Shown here in pieces: positions 28,167 through 36,488 of a DNA stretch of 64,000 nucleotides; within the stretch, counting starts at the first letter, position 1, and every line of letters begins with the position of its first letter. Under the pieces are notes generated by a model. That model was not told where the DNA came from. It saw only the letters and a program-made list of their open reading frames with translations, and ran no database searches. The stretch is from NCBI GenBank assembly GCA_965230335.1, contig CBDDKS010000006.1, positions 620,001-684,000 of the forward strand. Direction: 5' to 3'. This DNA is from CBDDKS01 sp965230335 (GTDB lineage Bacteria > Pseudomonadota > Gammaproteobacteria > Enterobacterales > Kangiellaceae). Both the position numbers and the translations under genes were made by a program.

Positions 28167-28724
28167 TTGAGCATCAATATAAGTGCAAATAGCATTACAA
28201 CCTCAAGCATTGTCACAGCCACAAACCCCGTCAAGTTTTATCATAAACATTTTATGCAAAATGCCCGTGTCTCTTTTCGTTTAGCAGAACAAAAAGACAT
28301 TCCTTATATTGTCCTTAACGAACAACAAAGTTTCCACATACCCTGGCGCCAATCATTGTTCGAAAGCTGCTTACAAGAACAATACAGATTTTGGGTTATT
28401 TCAAAACACGATCACATCATAGGACACTTGATTATTCAGAATATTCTTAATGAAAGTCATCTGCTCAATATTTGTATTATCCCTCAATATCAACACCAGG
28501 GTATTGGAAAAAGTACCATGCAATACTGGATGAACTATTGCCAAAAAAATCACCTTGTTCATTTATACCTGGAAGTCAGGCAGTCTAATACAAAAGCACA
28601 TACACTCTATTATTCTTTAGGATTTAAACAAATCGCTATAAGAAGTAATTATTATCCAACCCTGGATAAACAACGAGAAGATGCACAACTGCTTTATTTC
28701 AGGTTAAAAGAAAATTCACAGTAA
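28167..28724 (+). CDS. rimI: Ribosomal protein bS18 alanine N-acetyltransferase (GNAT family)
   Basis: A GNAT acetyltransferase of the RimI type, with the acetyl-CoA loop PQYQHQGIGKSTMQYW (motif A, Q/R-x-x-G-x-G/A) and EVRQSNTKAHTLYYSLGF typical of RimI. It acetylates the N-terminal alanine of ribosomal protein S18. The open frame begins with TTG at 28167, directly after the previous stop. An ATG at 28254 (MQNARVSFRLAEQKD) gives a 156-residue protein closer to the family's usual length and could be the true start. The IS element starts 21 bases after the stop. Confidence 0.87.
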   Translation: MSINISANSITTSSIVTATNPVKFYHKHFMQNARVSFRLAEQKDIPYIVLNEQQSFHIPWRQSLFESCLQEQYRFWVISKHDHIIGHLIIQNILNESHLLNICIIPQYQHQGIGKSTMQYWMNYCQKNHLVHLYLEVRQSNTKAHTLYYSLGFKQIAIRSNYYPTLDKQREDAQLLYFRLKENSQ

Positions 28725-28771
28725 ACACCTACCTTCAAGTAATATTGGTTCTACCCCGATTTGACGGACAG

Positions 28772-29621
28772 TTAGTTAAGAGTAGTTTGGTGGGCTATGC
28801 CCATTTTACGCTTCTTTCTTTGGTTGTAAAATCGTTCAATATAATCAAAAATATCAGAACGGGCTTCTAAACGAGTTTTATAAACTCGACGATTGACTCT
28901 TTCCCGTTTTAGCAAACCGAAAAAACTCTCTGCCACGGCATTGTCATAGCAACTCCCAACTCCCAACCGCACTCATACTGGATATTAAATGATGGTCATT
29001 CAAGAATTTTTGATATTCATGACTGGTAAATTGTGAGCCACGATCTGAATGAAGGATAGCAGGTTGAGTATGACTTTTCTGCCATACAGCCATCAATACC
29101 GCCTGAATCACCAATTTTTTTTCCATATTGTGACTCATAGACCAACCCACAACCAAGCGGCTGTGCAGGTCAATAATAACACAAAGGTACAACCAGCCTT
29201 CTCCAGTACGGATATATGTAATGTCTGTTACCCATTTGGTATTCGGTTCAGTTGCAGTAAAGTCCCTCTCCAGATGGTTGAGGAGATAATCAGGACGGCT
29301 TTTTGGTTGACGCTTCCTCCATTGGCGAACAGCAGGAACACCTACCAGTCCATTGACTTTCATCAGGCGAGCCACACGGTTCAAACTGCATTGCTCACCT
29401 TCATAGCGAAGTTCTTCCCAAATCCTGGGGCTGCCGAATACACCATCACTATTACGATGTATCTGGGTAATCCTCCTGGAAAGACGAGCATCATCCTGAG
29501 CTTTGTCACTGGGTTTTCTTTCACGCCAATCGTAATAACCACTGTGAGAAACCTTGAGTAATCTGCACATCATCCTTACTGGGAAAGCTTCGCGGCAGCG
29601 TTCAATCATGTGATACTTCAC
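28772..29621 (-). pseudogene. IS3-family transposase OrfB, frameshifted
   Basis: The reading frame starts at GTG 29621, overlapping the orfA stop by four bases, and carries the HTH_21-type start and two catalytic aspartates of the DDE domain (WVTDITYI and HSDRGSQF). It then runs into a stop at 28944. The rest, with CYDNAVAESFFGLLKRE and the catalytic glutamate, continues in another frame to 28772. The break is a tandem copy of AACTCCC at 28951-28957 and 28958-28964 (plus strand). Removing one copy restores SAVGSCYDNA, which shows the ancestral frame. Confidence 0.95.
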
Positions 29622-29908
29622 TTGGGATGCTTGACAAAGTACACTGCCGCTTCTCTTAAAAAATCTCGTTCCCGTTTAACTTCAACCAGCTCTCGTTTGA
29701 GTTTCGATATTTCCTCATCTCGTGGGTTTCCGTTACCTGTAAATGCCGTTTTTGCAGGCTCTGAAAACTCCTTGACCCACCGACGCAGCATCGTGTCATT
29801 GAGACCCAGGCTCTTGGCTATATCGGATATAGGTTGATTTGATTGTTGAACCAGAGTCACCGCTTCTTGCTTGTACTCTCTGCTGTATTTGCGTCTCGAT
29901 TTGTTCAT
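29618..29908 (-). CDS. IS3-family transposase OrfA
   Basis: The 96-residue product is the DNA-binding half of an IS3-type transposase: a helix-turn-helix (SREYKQEAVTLVQQSNQPIS followed by DIAKSLGLNDTMLRRWVKEF) and a leucine-zipper-like tail (EEISKLKRELVEVKRERDFL). A GAGGTG ribosome site lies seven bases before the ATG at 29908; an ATG four codons upstream is possible. The frame looks intact, so it could still bind the inverted repeats and act as a repressor of other copies. Confidence 0.93.
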   Translation of the reverse strand: MNKSRRKYSREYKQEAVTLVQQSNQPISDIAKSLGLNDTMLRRWVKEFSEPAKTAFTGNGNPRDEEISKLKRELVEVKRERDFLREAAVYFVKHPK

Positions 29909-30022
29909 TAAACACCTCATTAATTTGTAGATTATTCTCTCTTAACTGGGTGTCCGTCAAATCGGGGTAGAACCAGTTAAACCCATTTAGTTTTAAGTTT
30001 AGCTCTATGTGGACTTAATTTT

Positions 30023-31300
30023 TTATTGTTCAGTGATGGGGTTAAAAAAACCATCATAAAGGAAGCAGCCACGAATAACGTTAATGTCGCTGTTGCTTGC
30101 ACCAGCACGTTTTAGAGTAGCTTCCCACTCTGCCTTAATCACGTCTATCATGCTGTCGATAATAAACGCGGCTTTCTCCTCTGAGAGGAGAAAGCGTGCA
30201 TGACCACTCAGCAGATTAGCTTTGTTGGCTTTGCGGCCATGCAAACCGCAGGACATCGCTAAATCTCTATTATCCTGTGCAATAGTCGGCATAGGCGTTA
30301 GATCGTAAGCGGGACTTAACCGCCAATGGGTATCTTTTGCAAGAATGGCATGGTTGCGCGGATGGTCGTCCAGGTTAGACACCAGTGCGTTAAAGCACAT
30401 ACGCGCAAACAGCTCTTGTAAATCTTGTTCTGGATGATTACTTGCTCGGCGGATTTCGTCGGCAAGCGCCAGATACGACCAATCACTTTTTGCAGCAGGC
30501 GTTTCTTCTGAGCGAAGCAGAGTAAGGGCACTGACCATGCGGTGGCGGCGATAGCCCTTGTCGGTATGGTCACGGTCAAAGCGTCTAACAAGCAATACAT
30601 CTTTTCCAGCAACATCAACAAGCTTGCTGTCAGCAACCTGTAAACCGCAGGAAATTGCGAGATTGAGGAAAGCGTGTTCCACGCGGGGGTTGTTCCAACG
30701 ATCTTGAGGGATAGAAAATTTGGCGACCCACAAGCTGTTATCATCTTCAACAACAGCCTTGGGGCGAGCGCCGCCCATCGACGTACCATCAAGCATCAAT
30801 TCTTGAACTTGGCGCGCATTAGCTTGATCTTCAGCTTCAATCGTCTCGTTATTCATGATCGCCTCAGCAGTGGCTTGAAGCTTTTCTAGATCAAGGGTCT
30901 GATTGAAGTCACGGCGTGGAGAGGGAGGCGTGGCGTTTAGCCCAAAGCCTAACGCCCCTGCGCGGTCATCTGCGCCAAGCATTAAATAATCAAATTCATC
31001 TAGCCCCGTTTTATTGGTGTTGCCTTCAATGACACGGCGTCCCCAATAGTCGGGCATGGCATCGCGAATAGCGCCGAAAAAACCGTTCATTCGGGCGGTT
31101 TCAAATTTGGTATTACCAAGCTTTAACTCGATTGGGTCAAGCGCTACTGCATTAGGACGCTCTAGGTAGCTTTTACCATAAACCAGCTCACCAATAGGGT
31201 CGCCATCGCGGGTTTTGAATACACGAAAGCGCGCCGCTGTGACAAACTCGGTTTCCTCTGGCGGGACGATATAGACAAAGCATTCACGCTCAGAAGTCAT
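30023..31300 (-). CDS. HipA-family serine/threonine kinase (toxin of hipBA-type module)
   Basis: The 425-residue protein has the HipA N-terminal couple domain (about 15-110) and the HipA C kinase fold. SMGGARPKAVV (174-184) fits the phosphate loop, K194 in WVAKF the ATP lysine, NLDDHPRNHAIL (309-320) the catalytic loop with Asp and Asn, and SPAYDLTP (329-336) the metal-binding Asp. HipA toxins phosphorylate tRNA synthetases and slow translation; the target here is unknown. It overlaps hipB by 11 bases. Its base composition is visibly richer in G and C than its neighbours, consistent with transfer. Confidence 0.92.
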   Translation of the reverse strand: MTSERECFVYIVPPEETEFVTAARFRVFKTRDGDPIGELVYGKSYLERPNAVALDPIELKLGNTKFETARMNGFFGAIRDAMPDYWGRRVIEGNTNKTGLDEFDYLMLGADDRAGALGFGLNATPPSPRRDFNQTLDLEKLQATAEAIMNNETIEAEDQANARQVQELMLDGTSMGGARPKAVVEDDNSLWVAKFSIPQDRWNNPRVEHAFLNLAISCGLQVADSKLVDVAGKDVLLVRRFDRDHTDKGYRRHRMVSALTLLRSEETPAAKSDWSYLALADEIRRASNHPEQDLQELFARMCFNALVSNLDDHPRNHAILAKDTHWRLSPAYDLTPMPTIAQDNRDLAMSCGLHGRKANKANLLSGHARFLLSEEKAAFIIDSMIDVIKAEWEATLKRAGASNSDINVIRGCFLYDGFFNPITEQ

Positions 31301-31634
31301 TATCTAATTCCTTTTTGCGTTTTCCTGCTGTTTTAGGGGCGCGGACATTTTCTAATGCTTTGCCTTCTATGTCGTGATCAGGGTCGGCAACAGACTTCAT
31401 ATCGCCCAGTAATCCCATTGCCCATAAAGCGCCCATGTATGAAGCAATTGCGGTTGAAGGTTTGCCTTTTTCAATCGCAGACATGACATGGCGTGTTACG
31501 CCCACGGTTTCGGCTAATTCTTCTAATGATTTGTTGCGACGCAATCTTGCCTTACGGATATAGCTGCCAAGTCGAATAAGAGTCTGCTCGACGTCAGCGG
31601 GTGGACTTTTTGCGGCTTTGCTTGTTTGTGGCAT
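31290..31634 (-). CDS. HipB-like XRE-family antitoxin/repressor
   Basis: The 114-residue protein has an XRE helix-turn-helix (about 20-75: RLGSYIRKARLRRNKSLEEL and then AETVGVTRHVMSAIEKGKPS). It lies upstream of and overlaps the hipA-like kinase gene, the standard antitoxin-first order. It should bind the kinase and repress its own promoter; the repeats at 31642-31781 directly upstream are the obvious operator. The C-terminal 35 residues are basic and probably disordered. Confidence 0.9.
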   Translation of the reverse strand: MPQTSKAAKSPPADVEQTLIRLGSYIRKARLRRNKSLEELAETVGVTRHVMSAIEKGKPSTAIASYMGALWAMGLLGDMKSVADPDHDIEGKALENVRAPKTAGKRKKELDNDF

Positions 31635-31641
31635 GATTTAT

Positions 31642-31781
31642 ATGGTGCTTTCAGTTAACATATATGACTTATATGGTTTATATTTTTAACAATAGCATTG
31701 ACTCAAGTGTATAGTCAATTATAAAATAAACCCAAATGGTGCTTTTAGATAACTTATATCACATAAATGGTATATATTTTA
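31642..31781. promoter_or_regulatory. Two ~46-bp direct repeats upstream of hipB: probable operator
   Basis: Two copies of an AT-rich block begin ATGGTGCTTT at 31642 and 31736 and run to about 31688 and 31781. Each continues (C/T)AG(T/A)TAAC, then TATAT, then a second ATGGT-like unit and an AT run. The first copy starts eight bases from the hipB start codon. Repeated sites 94 bases apart fit cooperative repressor binding or looping. Confidence 0.6.
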
Positions 31782-32024
31782 TACATTAAGTGCCATTAAA
31801 AATATGTTTTGAGAGTTGGTTGTTACCGTCATGCCGTTACCTACATCGTAAAAGATTGTCGGGGGCATGCGTGAATTTCAGGTAAAATCCCCGCCACTTT
31901 AAGGCTGGGGTATAGGCCATAATTTTAAATAATCGGCTTTTATGTGTCAGGGCGAACCAAGCATTGCTAACGCCCAGCCAGAATTTTTGTGTACACGGGT
32001 GTGTACACGATTGGGAAATTAGGT
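31782..32024. other. Intergenic DNA between hipB and prfC
   Basis: No gene is supported. The stretch is less AT-rich than its left flank and includes possible stem-loops (GGGCG at 31949 with CGCCC about 20 bases later). At 31989-32009 the palindrome GTGTACAC occurs twice, 12 bases apart, shortly before prfC. It may be the edge of the acquired hipBA segment or the prfC promoter region. Confidence 0.45.
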
Positions 32025-33611
32025 ATGTCAGAACAAAATTTAGTCAATGAAATCAATAAACGGCGAACCTTTGCTATTATTTCTCATCCCGATGCAGGAA
32101 AAACCACAATAACAGAAAAACTTCTGCTACTGGGAGGCCAAATTCAGGAAGCAGGTACCGTCAAGGGCAGAAAAGCCTCAAAGCACGCAACATCCGATTG
32201 GATGGAACTGGAAAAACAAAGAGGTATCTCTGTCACCACTTCCGTCATGCAATTCCCCTATTTGGATAGAGTAGTCAATTTACTGGATACACCAGGGCAT
32301 GAAGATTTCTCTGAAGACACTTACCGTACTTTAACCGCGGTTGATTCAGCATTGATGGTCATTGATGCCAGTAAAGGGGTTGAGTCACGTACCATTAAAT
32401 TAATGGAAGTCTGCCGGTTGCGCACAACACCTATTGTGACCTTTATGAACAAACTGGATCGTGACATACGTGATCCTATTGAGTTAATTGATGAAGTGGA
32501 AAGTGTACTCAATATTGCCTGCTCACCGATTACCTGGCCTATTGGTATGGGAAAAAGCTTTAAGGGTATTTATCATTTATTGGATGACTGCATTTATCTG
32601 TATGAAACAGGAAAAGGCCATTTATTGGAAGAAAGTCAGTGCATACAAGGTATCCATAGTGACGAAGCCAAAAATGTATTAGGCGATTTACATAATGATT
32701 TGTTAGATGAATTGGAGTTAGTCAAAGGTGCTAGTCATGAGTTTGATTTGGACCTCTTTTTAAAGGGTGAACTCTCTCCTGTTTTTTTTGGGACAGCACT
32801 TGGAAACTTTGGTGTCACTCAAATGCTTGATAAGTTTGTCGAATGGGCGCCCTGTCCACAACCCAGAGCAACCCACGAAAGAATGGTTGAACCTAACGAA
32901 GAAAAATTTTCTGGATTCGTTTTTAAAATACAAGCCAATATGGATCCTCAGCACAGAGATCGTATTGCCTTTTTACGGATCTGTTCTGGACAATATGAAA
33001 AGGGGATTCGTTTAAAACACATTCGTCTCAATCGGGATGTGCAAATATCCAATGCCGTTACCTTTCTTGCTGGTGATCGTGAACATTTGGAAGAAGCCTG
33101 GCCTGGCGACATCATTGGATTACATAATCATGGTAATCTGCAAATCGGTGATTCTTTTTCTATGGGAGAATCATTAAAATTCAGTGGTATACCCAATTTT
33201 GCGCCAGAGTTATTTCGCCGAGTACGATTAAAAGATCCTCTAAAAGGTAAAGCTTTACAAAAAGGGTTGATTCAATTATCTGAAGAAGGCGCTACCCAAG
33301 TGTTTCGCCCTATACATAATAATGATTTAATTTTAGGTGCTGTTGGTATCTTACAATTTGATGTTGTTGCACATCGTTTATTGACCGAATATAAAGTAGA
33401 GTGTACTTATGAAACCGTCAATATTTCAACAGCCCGCTGGATTCAATGTGATGATCCTAAAATACTTGAAAAGTTAAAAAATAAAGCTATTGATAATATT
33501 GCTTTGGATGGCGCTGATAACTTAACTTATTTAGCACCAACACAAGTGAATTTGAATCTGACTCAGGAACGCTTTCCTGAAGTCACCTTTTTAGATACCC
33601 GTGAACATTAG
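32025..33611 (+). CDS. prfC: Peptide chain release factor 3
   Basis: A 528-residue translational GTPase that removes RF1/RF2 from the ribosome after termination. It has the P-loop AIISHPDAGKTTITEKLL, the switch II DTPGHEDFSEDTYRTL and the base-specificity motif NKLD (FMNKLDRD). Length equals E. coli RF3 (529). The frame is open upstream to a GTG at 31989, but the ATG at 32025 (MSEQNLVNEINKRRTFAIIS) is the family start and follows TTAGGT. The stop codon lies inside a half copy of the dispersed repeat. Confidence 0.96.
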   Translation: MSEQNLVNEINKRRTFAIISHPDAGKTTITEKLLLLGGQIQEAGTVKGRKASKHATSDWMELEKQRGISVTTSVMQFPYLDRVVNLLDTPGHEDFSEDTYRTLTAVDSALMVIDASKGVESRTIKLMEVCRLRTTPIVTFMNKLDRDIRDPIELIDEVESVLNIACSPITWPIGMGKSFKGIYHLLDDCIYLYETGKGHLLEESQCIQGIHSDEAKNVLGDLHNDLLDELELVKGASHEFDLDLFLKGELSPVFFGTALGNFGVTQMLDKFVEWAPCPQPRATHERMVEPNEEKFSGFVFKIQANMDPQHRDRIAFLRICSGQYEKGIRLKHIRLNRDVQISNAVTFLAGDREHLEEAWPGDIIGLHNHGNLQIGDSFSMGESLKFSGIPNFAPELFRRVRLKDPLKGKALQKGLIQLSEEGATQVFRPIHNNDLILGAVGILQFDVVAHRLLTEYKVECTYETVNISTARWIQCDDPKILEKLKNKAIDNIALDGADNLTYLAPTQVNLNLTQERFPEVTFLDTREH

Positions 33612-33626
33612 GGGCTATCATTTATC
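33608..33626. repeat. Half copy of dispersed palindromic repeat at the prfC stop
   Basis: TTAGGGGCTATCATTTATC shares the TTAGGGGCT head of the family consensus. It includes the prfC stop codon TAG (33609-33611). The second half diverges. Confidence 0.45.
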
Positions 33627-33686
33627 AACGCCTATACTTATCATTTATGATATACATCCACTGTGAATACAAATTCATCAGAAAAC

Positions 33687-34472
33687 ATGCTTATTGATTA
33701 TCCTCTATTCGATACTCATTGCCATCTGGATTTTTCAGTATTTGATAAACAGAGAGAAGCACTACTCAAAGCAGCAACCCATCGGGGGCTTATTGGACTC
33801 ATTATTCCCAGTGTTCATGCCAAAAACTGGGAAAAAGTAATATCAGTCAGTCAATCCTTTCCTAATATTTATTATGCCCTGGGTATTCACCCTCTATTTT
33901 TAAATAACTACAGTGAAAAAGATATCATCTCTTTGGAGTCCAATCTAAAATCATCACAGGCCATCGCTGTTGGAGAAATCGGTTTGGATTTTTTTCAAAC
34001 CCATAAACACAACGCTGCTCAACAAATCGATATTTTTCAGCAACACATTGAAATCGCAAATGCTGTAAAACGCCCTGTTATTTTACATGTTAGAAAAGCG
34101 CATCATGAAGTACTCAAGATTTTAAAAGAACAGCAATTTACTTATGGTGGCTGTGTGCATGCCTATAGTGGTGATCTTAATCAAGCCAAGCACTATCAGG
34201 ATCTTGGTTTTAAATTAGGTATTGGTGGTAGTATTACCTATTCTACCGCATCAAAAAGAAGAGCCCTTGTTAAAGCACTACCTTTAGACAGTCTGGTGTT
34301 GGAAACCGATGCGCCAGATATGAAGCCAGCTCAATGTCACCATGACTATAACCGACCAGAATCTATTTTTCACAATTTCAATACGTTATGTGATATTCGT
34401 GAGGAATCCAAACAAAAGATTGCACAAAAAACCACCACTAATGCTTTACAGCTCTTTAATATTTGTATTTAA
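33687..34472 (+). CDS. TatD-family metal-dependent hydrolase (YjjV-like)
   Basis: About 261 residues with the TatD signatures: metal site DTHCHLDF, AVGEIGLDFF (Glu ligand), HVRKAHHEVL, the CVHAYSGD motif and LETDAPDMKP near the end. TatD proteins are Mg-dependent 3'-5' exonucleases or deoxyribonuclease-like enzymes; the subgroup's natural substrate is uncertain. The frame extends to a GTG at 33663, but the ATG at 33687 lies closer to the conserved start. The gene lies 75 bases after prfC. Confidence 0.9.
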   Translation: MLIDYPLFDTHCHLDFSVFDKQREALLKAATHRGLIGLIIPSVHAKNWEKVISVSQSFPNIYYALGIHPLFLNNYSEKDIISLESNLKSSQAIAVGEIGLDFFQTHKHNAAQQIDIFQQHIEIANAVKRPVILHVRKAHHEVLKILKEQQFTYGGCVHAYSGDLNQAKHYQDLGFKLGIGGSITYSTASKRRALVKALPLDSLVLETDAPDMKPAQCHHDYNRPESIFHNFNTLCDIREESKQKIAQKTTTNALQLFNICI

Positions 34473-34474
34473 CC

Positions 34475-34497
34475 TTAAGGGCTGTTTATCTTTTATA
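34475..34497. repeat. Half copy of dispersed palindromic repeat
   Basis: One arm, beginning TTAAGGGCTGTTTATCTTTT, lies two bases after the TatD-family stop codon. The second arm is missing. The rest of 34498-34602 shows nothing beyond an AT-rich putative promoter for the next gene. Confidence 0.7.
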
Positions 34498-34602
34498 TGA
34501 AATCCCTATTTTATTACTATTATGATGCATTTTTAGACTATACTATAAGTGCTTGTTAAACCATAAAAAATTTTTATATAGGCCTATTTCAACTCCATCA
34601 TC

Positions 34603-36360
34603 ATGTCTCAAGATAAAGCCATTATTCCTATCAAATTTCTTGAAGAAATGCTGACAGATCAGTTAATCAATCAAGAACAGTTTGATTTAATCAGAATAAA
34701 ACTGAGAAATCTTGCTGACGGACAACACCCTATTACTGCTATAGCACCACTTGCCTTAAAACATACCAAAACACAAGAAATTATCACGGATGAATATCTT
34801 TCTGAATGGTATGCCAAACGATGTAACATGACCTATGTCTTTTTTGACCCCATTAAACTGGATGTTGATGCTATTACTGATGTAATGTCAAAAGCCTTTG
34901 CCCAACGCCATAAAATTCTGGCTTATGCTGTCAGTAAACATGAAGTGACTGTTGCAACAGCCCAGCCCTATATCACCAGTTGGATTACCGGTTTACAACA
35001 TACATCACAAAAAGAAATCAAACGTGTCTTTGCAAATCCTATTGCTATTGAAAAGTTTCAAAATGAATTTTACTCACTTTCTCACTCTATAAAAGGCGCT
35101 AAAGGAGAAAATTACAAAGCTTTTAATTCTACCAATTTAGAATCTCTGGTAGAACTGGGTAAGTTAGGTGAAGTGGATGCCAATGATCAGCATATTGTGC
35201 AAATTGTTGACTGGCTTTTGCAATATGCTTATGCACAACGTGCCAGTGATATTCATATTGAACCTAGACGAGAGCGTGGTTACATTCGTTTTCGTATTGA
35301 TGGTTTACTGCATAAAGTGTATGAATTACCTCCTCTTATTACAACCGCTGTGATCAGCCGCTTCAAAGTATTAGGCAGAATGGATTTGGCTGAACGCCGT
35401 AAGCCATTGGATGGACGTATAAAAACAAAATCTCCCGACGGTTTGGAAATTGAATTACGCTTATCTACATTGCCTACTGCGTTTGGAGAAAAGCTTGTTG
35501 CCCGAATATTTGATCCCGTTGTACTCAATCGCGACTTTTCAGAGCTTGGTCTCGACAAACCGCTTCGAAAAAAATGGATGTCTATGGTCAGTCAGCCCAA
35601 TGGCATTGTACTGGTTACCGGACCGACTGGTAGTGGAAAAACAACAACACTTTATGCAACACTGAATTTACTTGCCAAACCGGAAGTCAATATTTGCACC
35701 ATTGAAGACCCCATTGAAATGGTCAACCCTAAATTAAATCAAATGCAGGTTCATCATGATATTGATGTCAGTTTTGCATCTGGTATCAGGGCATTGTTAC
35801 GCCAGGATCCTGACATTATCATGATTGGTGAGATTCGTGACAAAGAAACTGCAGATATGGCTGTACAGGCATCATTAACGGGACACTTGGTCATATCAAC
35901 GCTCCATACCAATGATGCAGCTTCTGCCGTTACACGTTTGTTTGATTTAGGCATAGAACCTTTTTTGGTCAACGCAACACTCTTGGGGATTGTTGCACAA
36001 CGGTTAGTGAGAACCTTGTGTCCACATTGTAAAAAGAAAGTGCCCCTTGATGCAGATGCCTGGAAATATTTAACCCATCCCTTTAAGTTAAACCCACCTG
36101 AATCATTATATCAACCAGTTGGATGCAATGAATGTCGTCAAACAGGTTACTTGGGAAGACAGGGAATTTATGAATTTTTAACCTTATCACCTTCTCTAAA
36201 AAAAACCGTTCATCAAAAAGTGGATGTGAATGACATCAGAAATCAGGCTATCAAGGAAGGTATGTATTTATTACGCATCAGTGGCGCTTTAAAAATTCTT
36301 CAAGGTCTAACAACCATAGAAGAAGTCATGCGGGTCGCCTCCCCGGAAATGGAAGCCTAA
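34603..36360 (+). CDS. Type II secretion / type IV pilus assembly ATPase (GspE/PilB family)
   Basis: The 585-residue protein has an N-terminal GspE/MshE-N domain (about 1-170), the RASDIHIEPRR box (about 210), Walker A GPTGSGKTTTLYATL (about 340-355), Walker B DIIMIGEIRDKETADM (about 403), the His box GHLVISTLHTNDA, and a zinc-binding pair CPHC (about 474) and CNEC (about 508). It hexamerises at the inner membrane and powers pseudopilus or pilus assembly. No other gsp or pil genes flank it, so I cannot say which machine it serves. The cysteine module and RASDIHIEP box slightly favour GspE. Confidence 0.9.
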   Translation: MSQDKAIIPIKFLEEMLTDQLINQEQFDLIRIKLRNLADGQHPITAIAPLALKHTKTQEIITDEYLSEWYAKRCNMTYVFFDPIKLDVDAITDVMSKAFAQRHKILAYAVSKHEVTVATAQPYITSWITGLQHTSQKEIKRVFANPIAIEKFQNEFYSLSHSIKGAKGENYKAFNSTNLESLVELGKLGEVDANDQHIVQIVDWLLQYAYAQRASDIHIEPRRERGYIRFRIDGLLHKVYELPPLITTAVISRFKVLGRMDLAERRKPLDGRIKTKSPDGLEIELRLSTLPTAFGEKLVARIFDPVVLNRDFSELGLDKPLRKKWMSMVSQPNGIVLVTGPTGSGKTTTLYATLNLLAKPEVNICTIEDPIEMVNPKLNQMQVHHDIDVSFASGIRALLRQDPDIIMIGEIRDKETADMAVQASLTGHLVISTLHTNDAASAVTRLFDLGIEPFLVNATLLGIVAQRLVRTLCPHCKKKVPLDADAWKYLTHPFKLNPPESLYQPVGCNECRQTGYLGRQGIYEFLTLSPSLKKTVHQKVDVNDIRNQAIKEGMYLLRISGALKILQGLTTIEEVMRVASPEMEA

Positions 36361-36488
36361 AAATAATAATATAGATAATCTGAATTTTGGATAAATAACC
36401 TGAACTTAGAACGCTAAACAATTTTTTTACAACACTTGAGGTTAGTGACTTGGTTGTTACTGACTTGTTGAGGTTACTTATTTGTTTA

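Larger units (their letters stand above)
28746..29975 (-). mobile_element. IS3-family insertion sequence, 1230 bp, inactivated
   Basis: Terminal inverted repeats start TGGTTCTACCCCGATTTGAC at both ends and match perfectly for 25 bases, then imperfectly for another 11. The element carries orfA and orfB in overlapping frames on the reverse strand, the IS3 plan, and ends in TG...CA. The flanks (AATAT left, GTTAA right) show no target duplication. orfB is disrupted by a 7-bp tandem duplication, so the copy cannot make active transposase. Confidence 0.95.

Noticed and set aside
31949..31977. GGGCG...CTAACGCCC stem resembling an integron attC site
   Set aside because: Only one short stem is seen, without the paired R and L boxes or a cassette gene layout, so it does not support an integron.
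31989..32024. Extended prfC N-terminus from a GTG start
   Set aside because: The extra 12 residues come from the GTGTACAC repeats and are not part of RF3. The ATG at 32025 fits the family.
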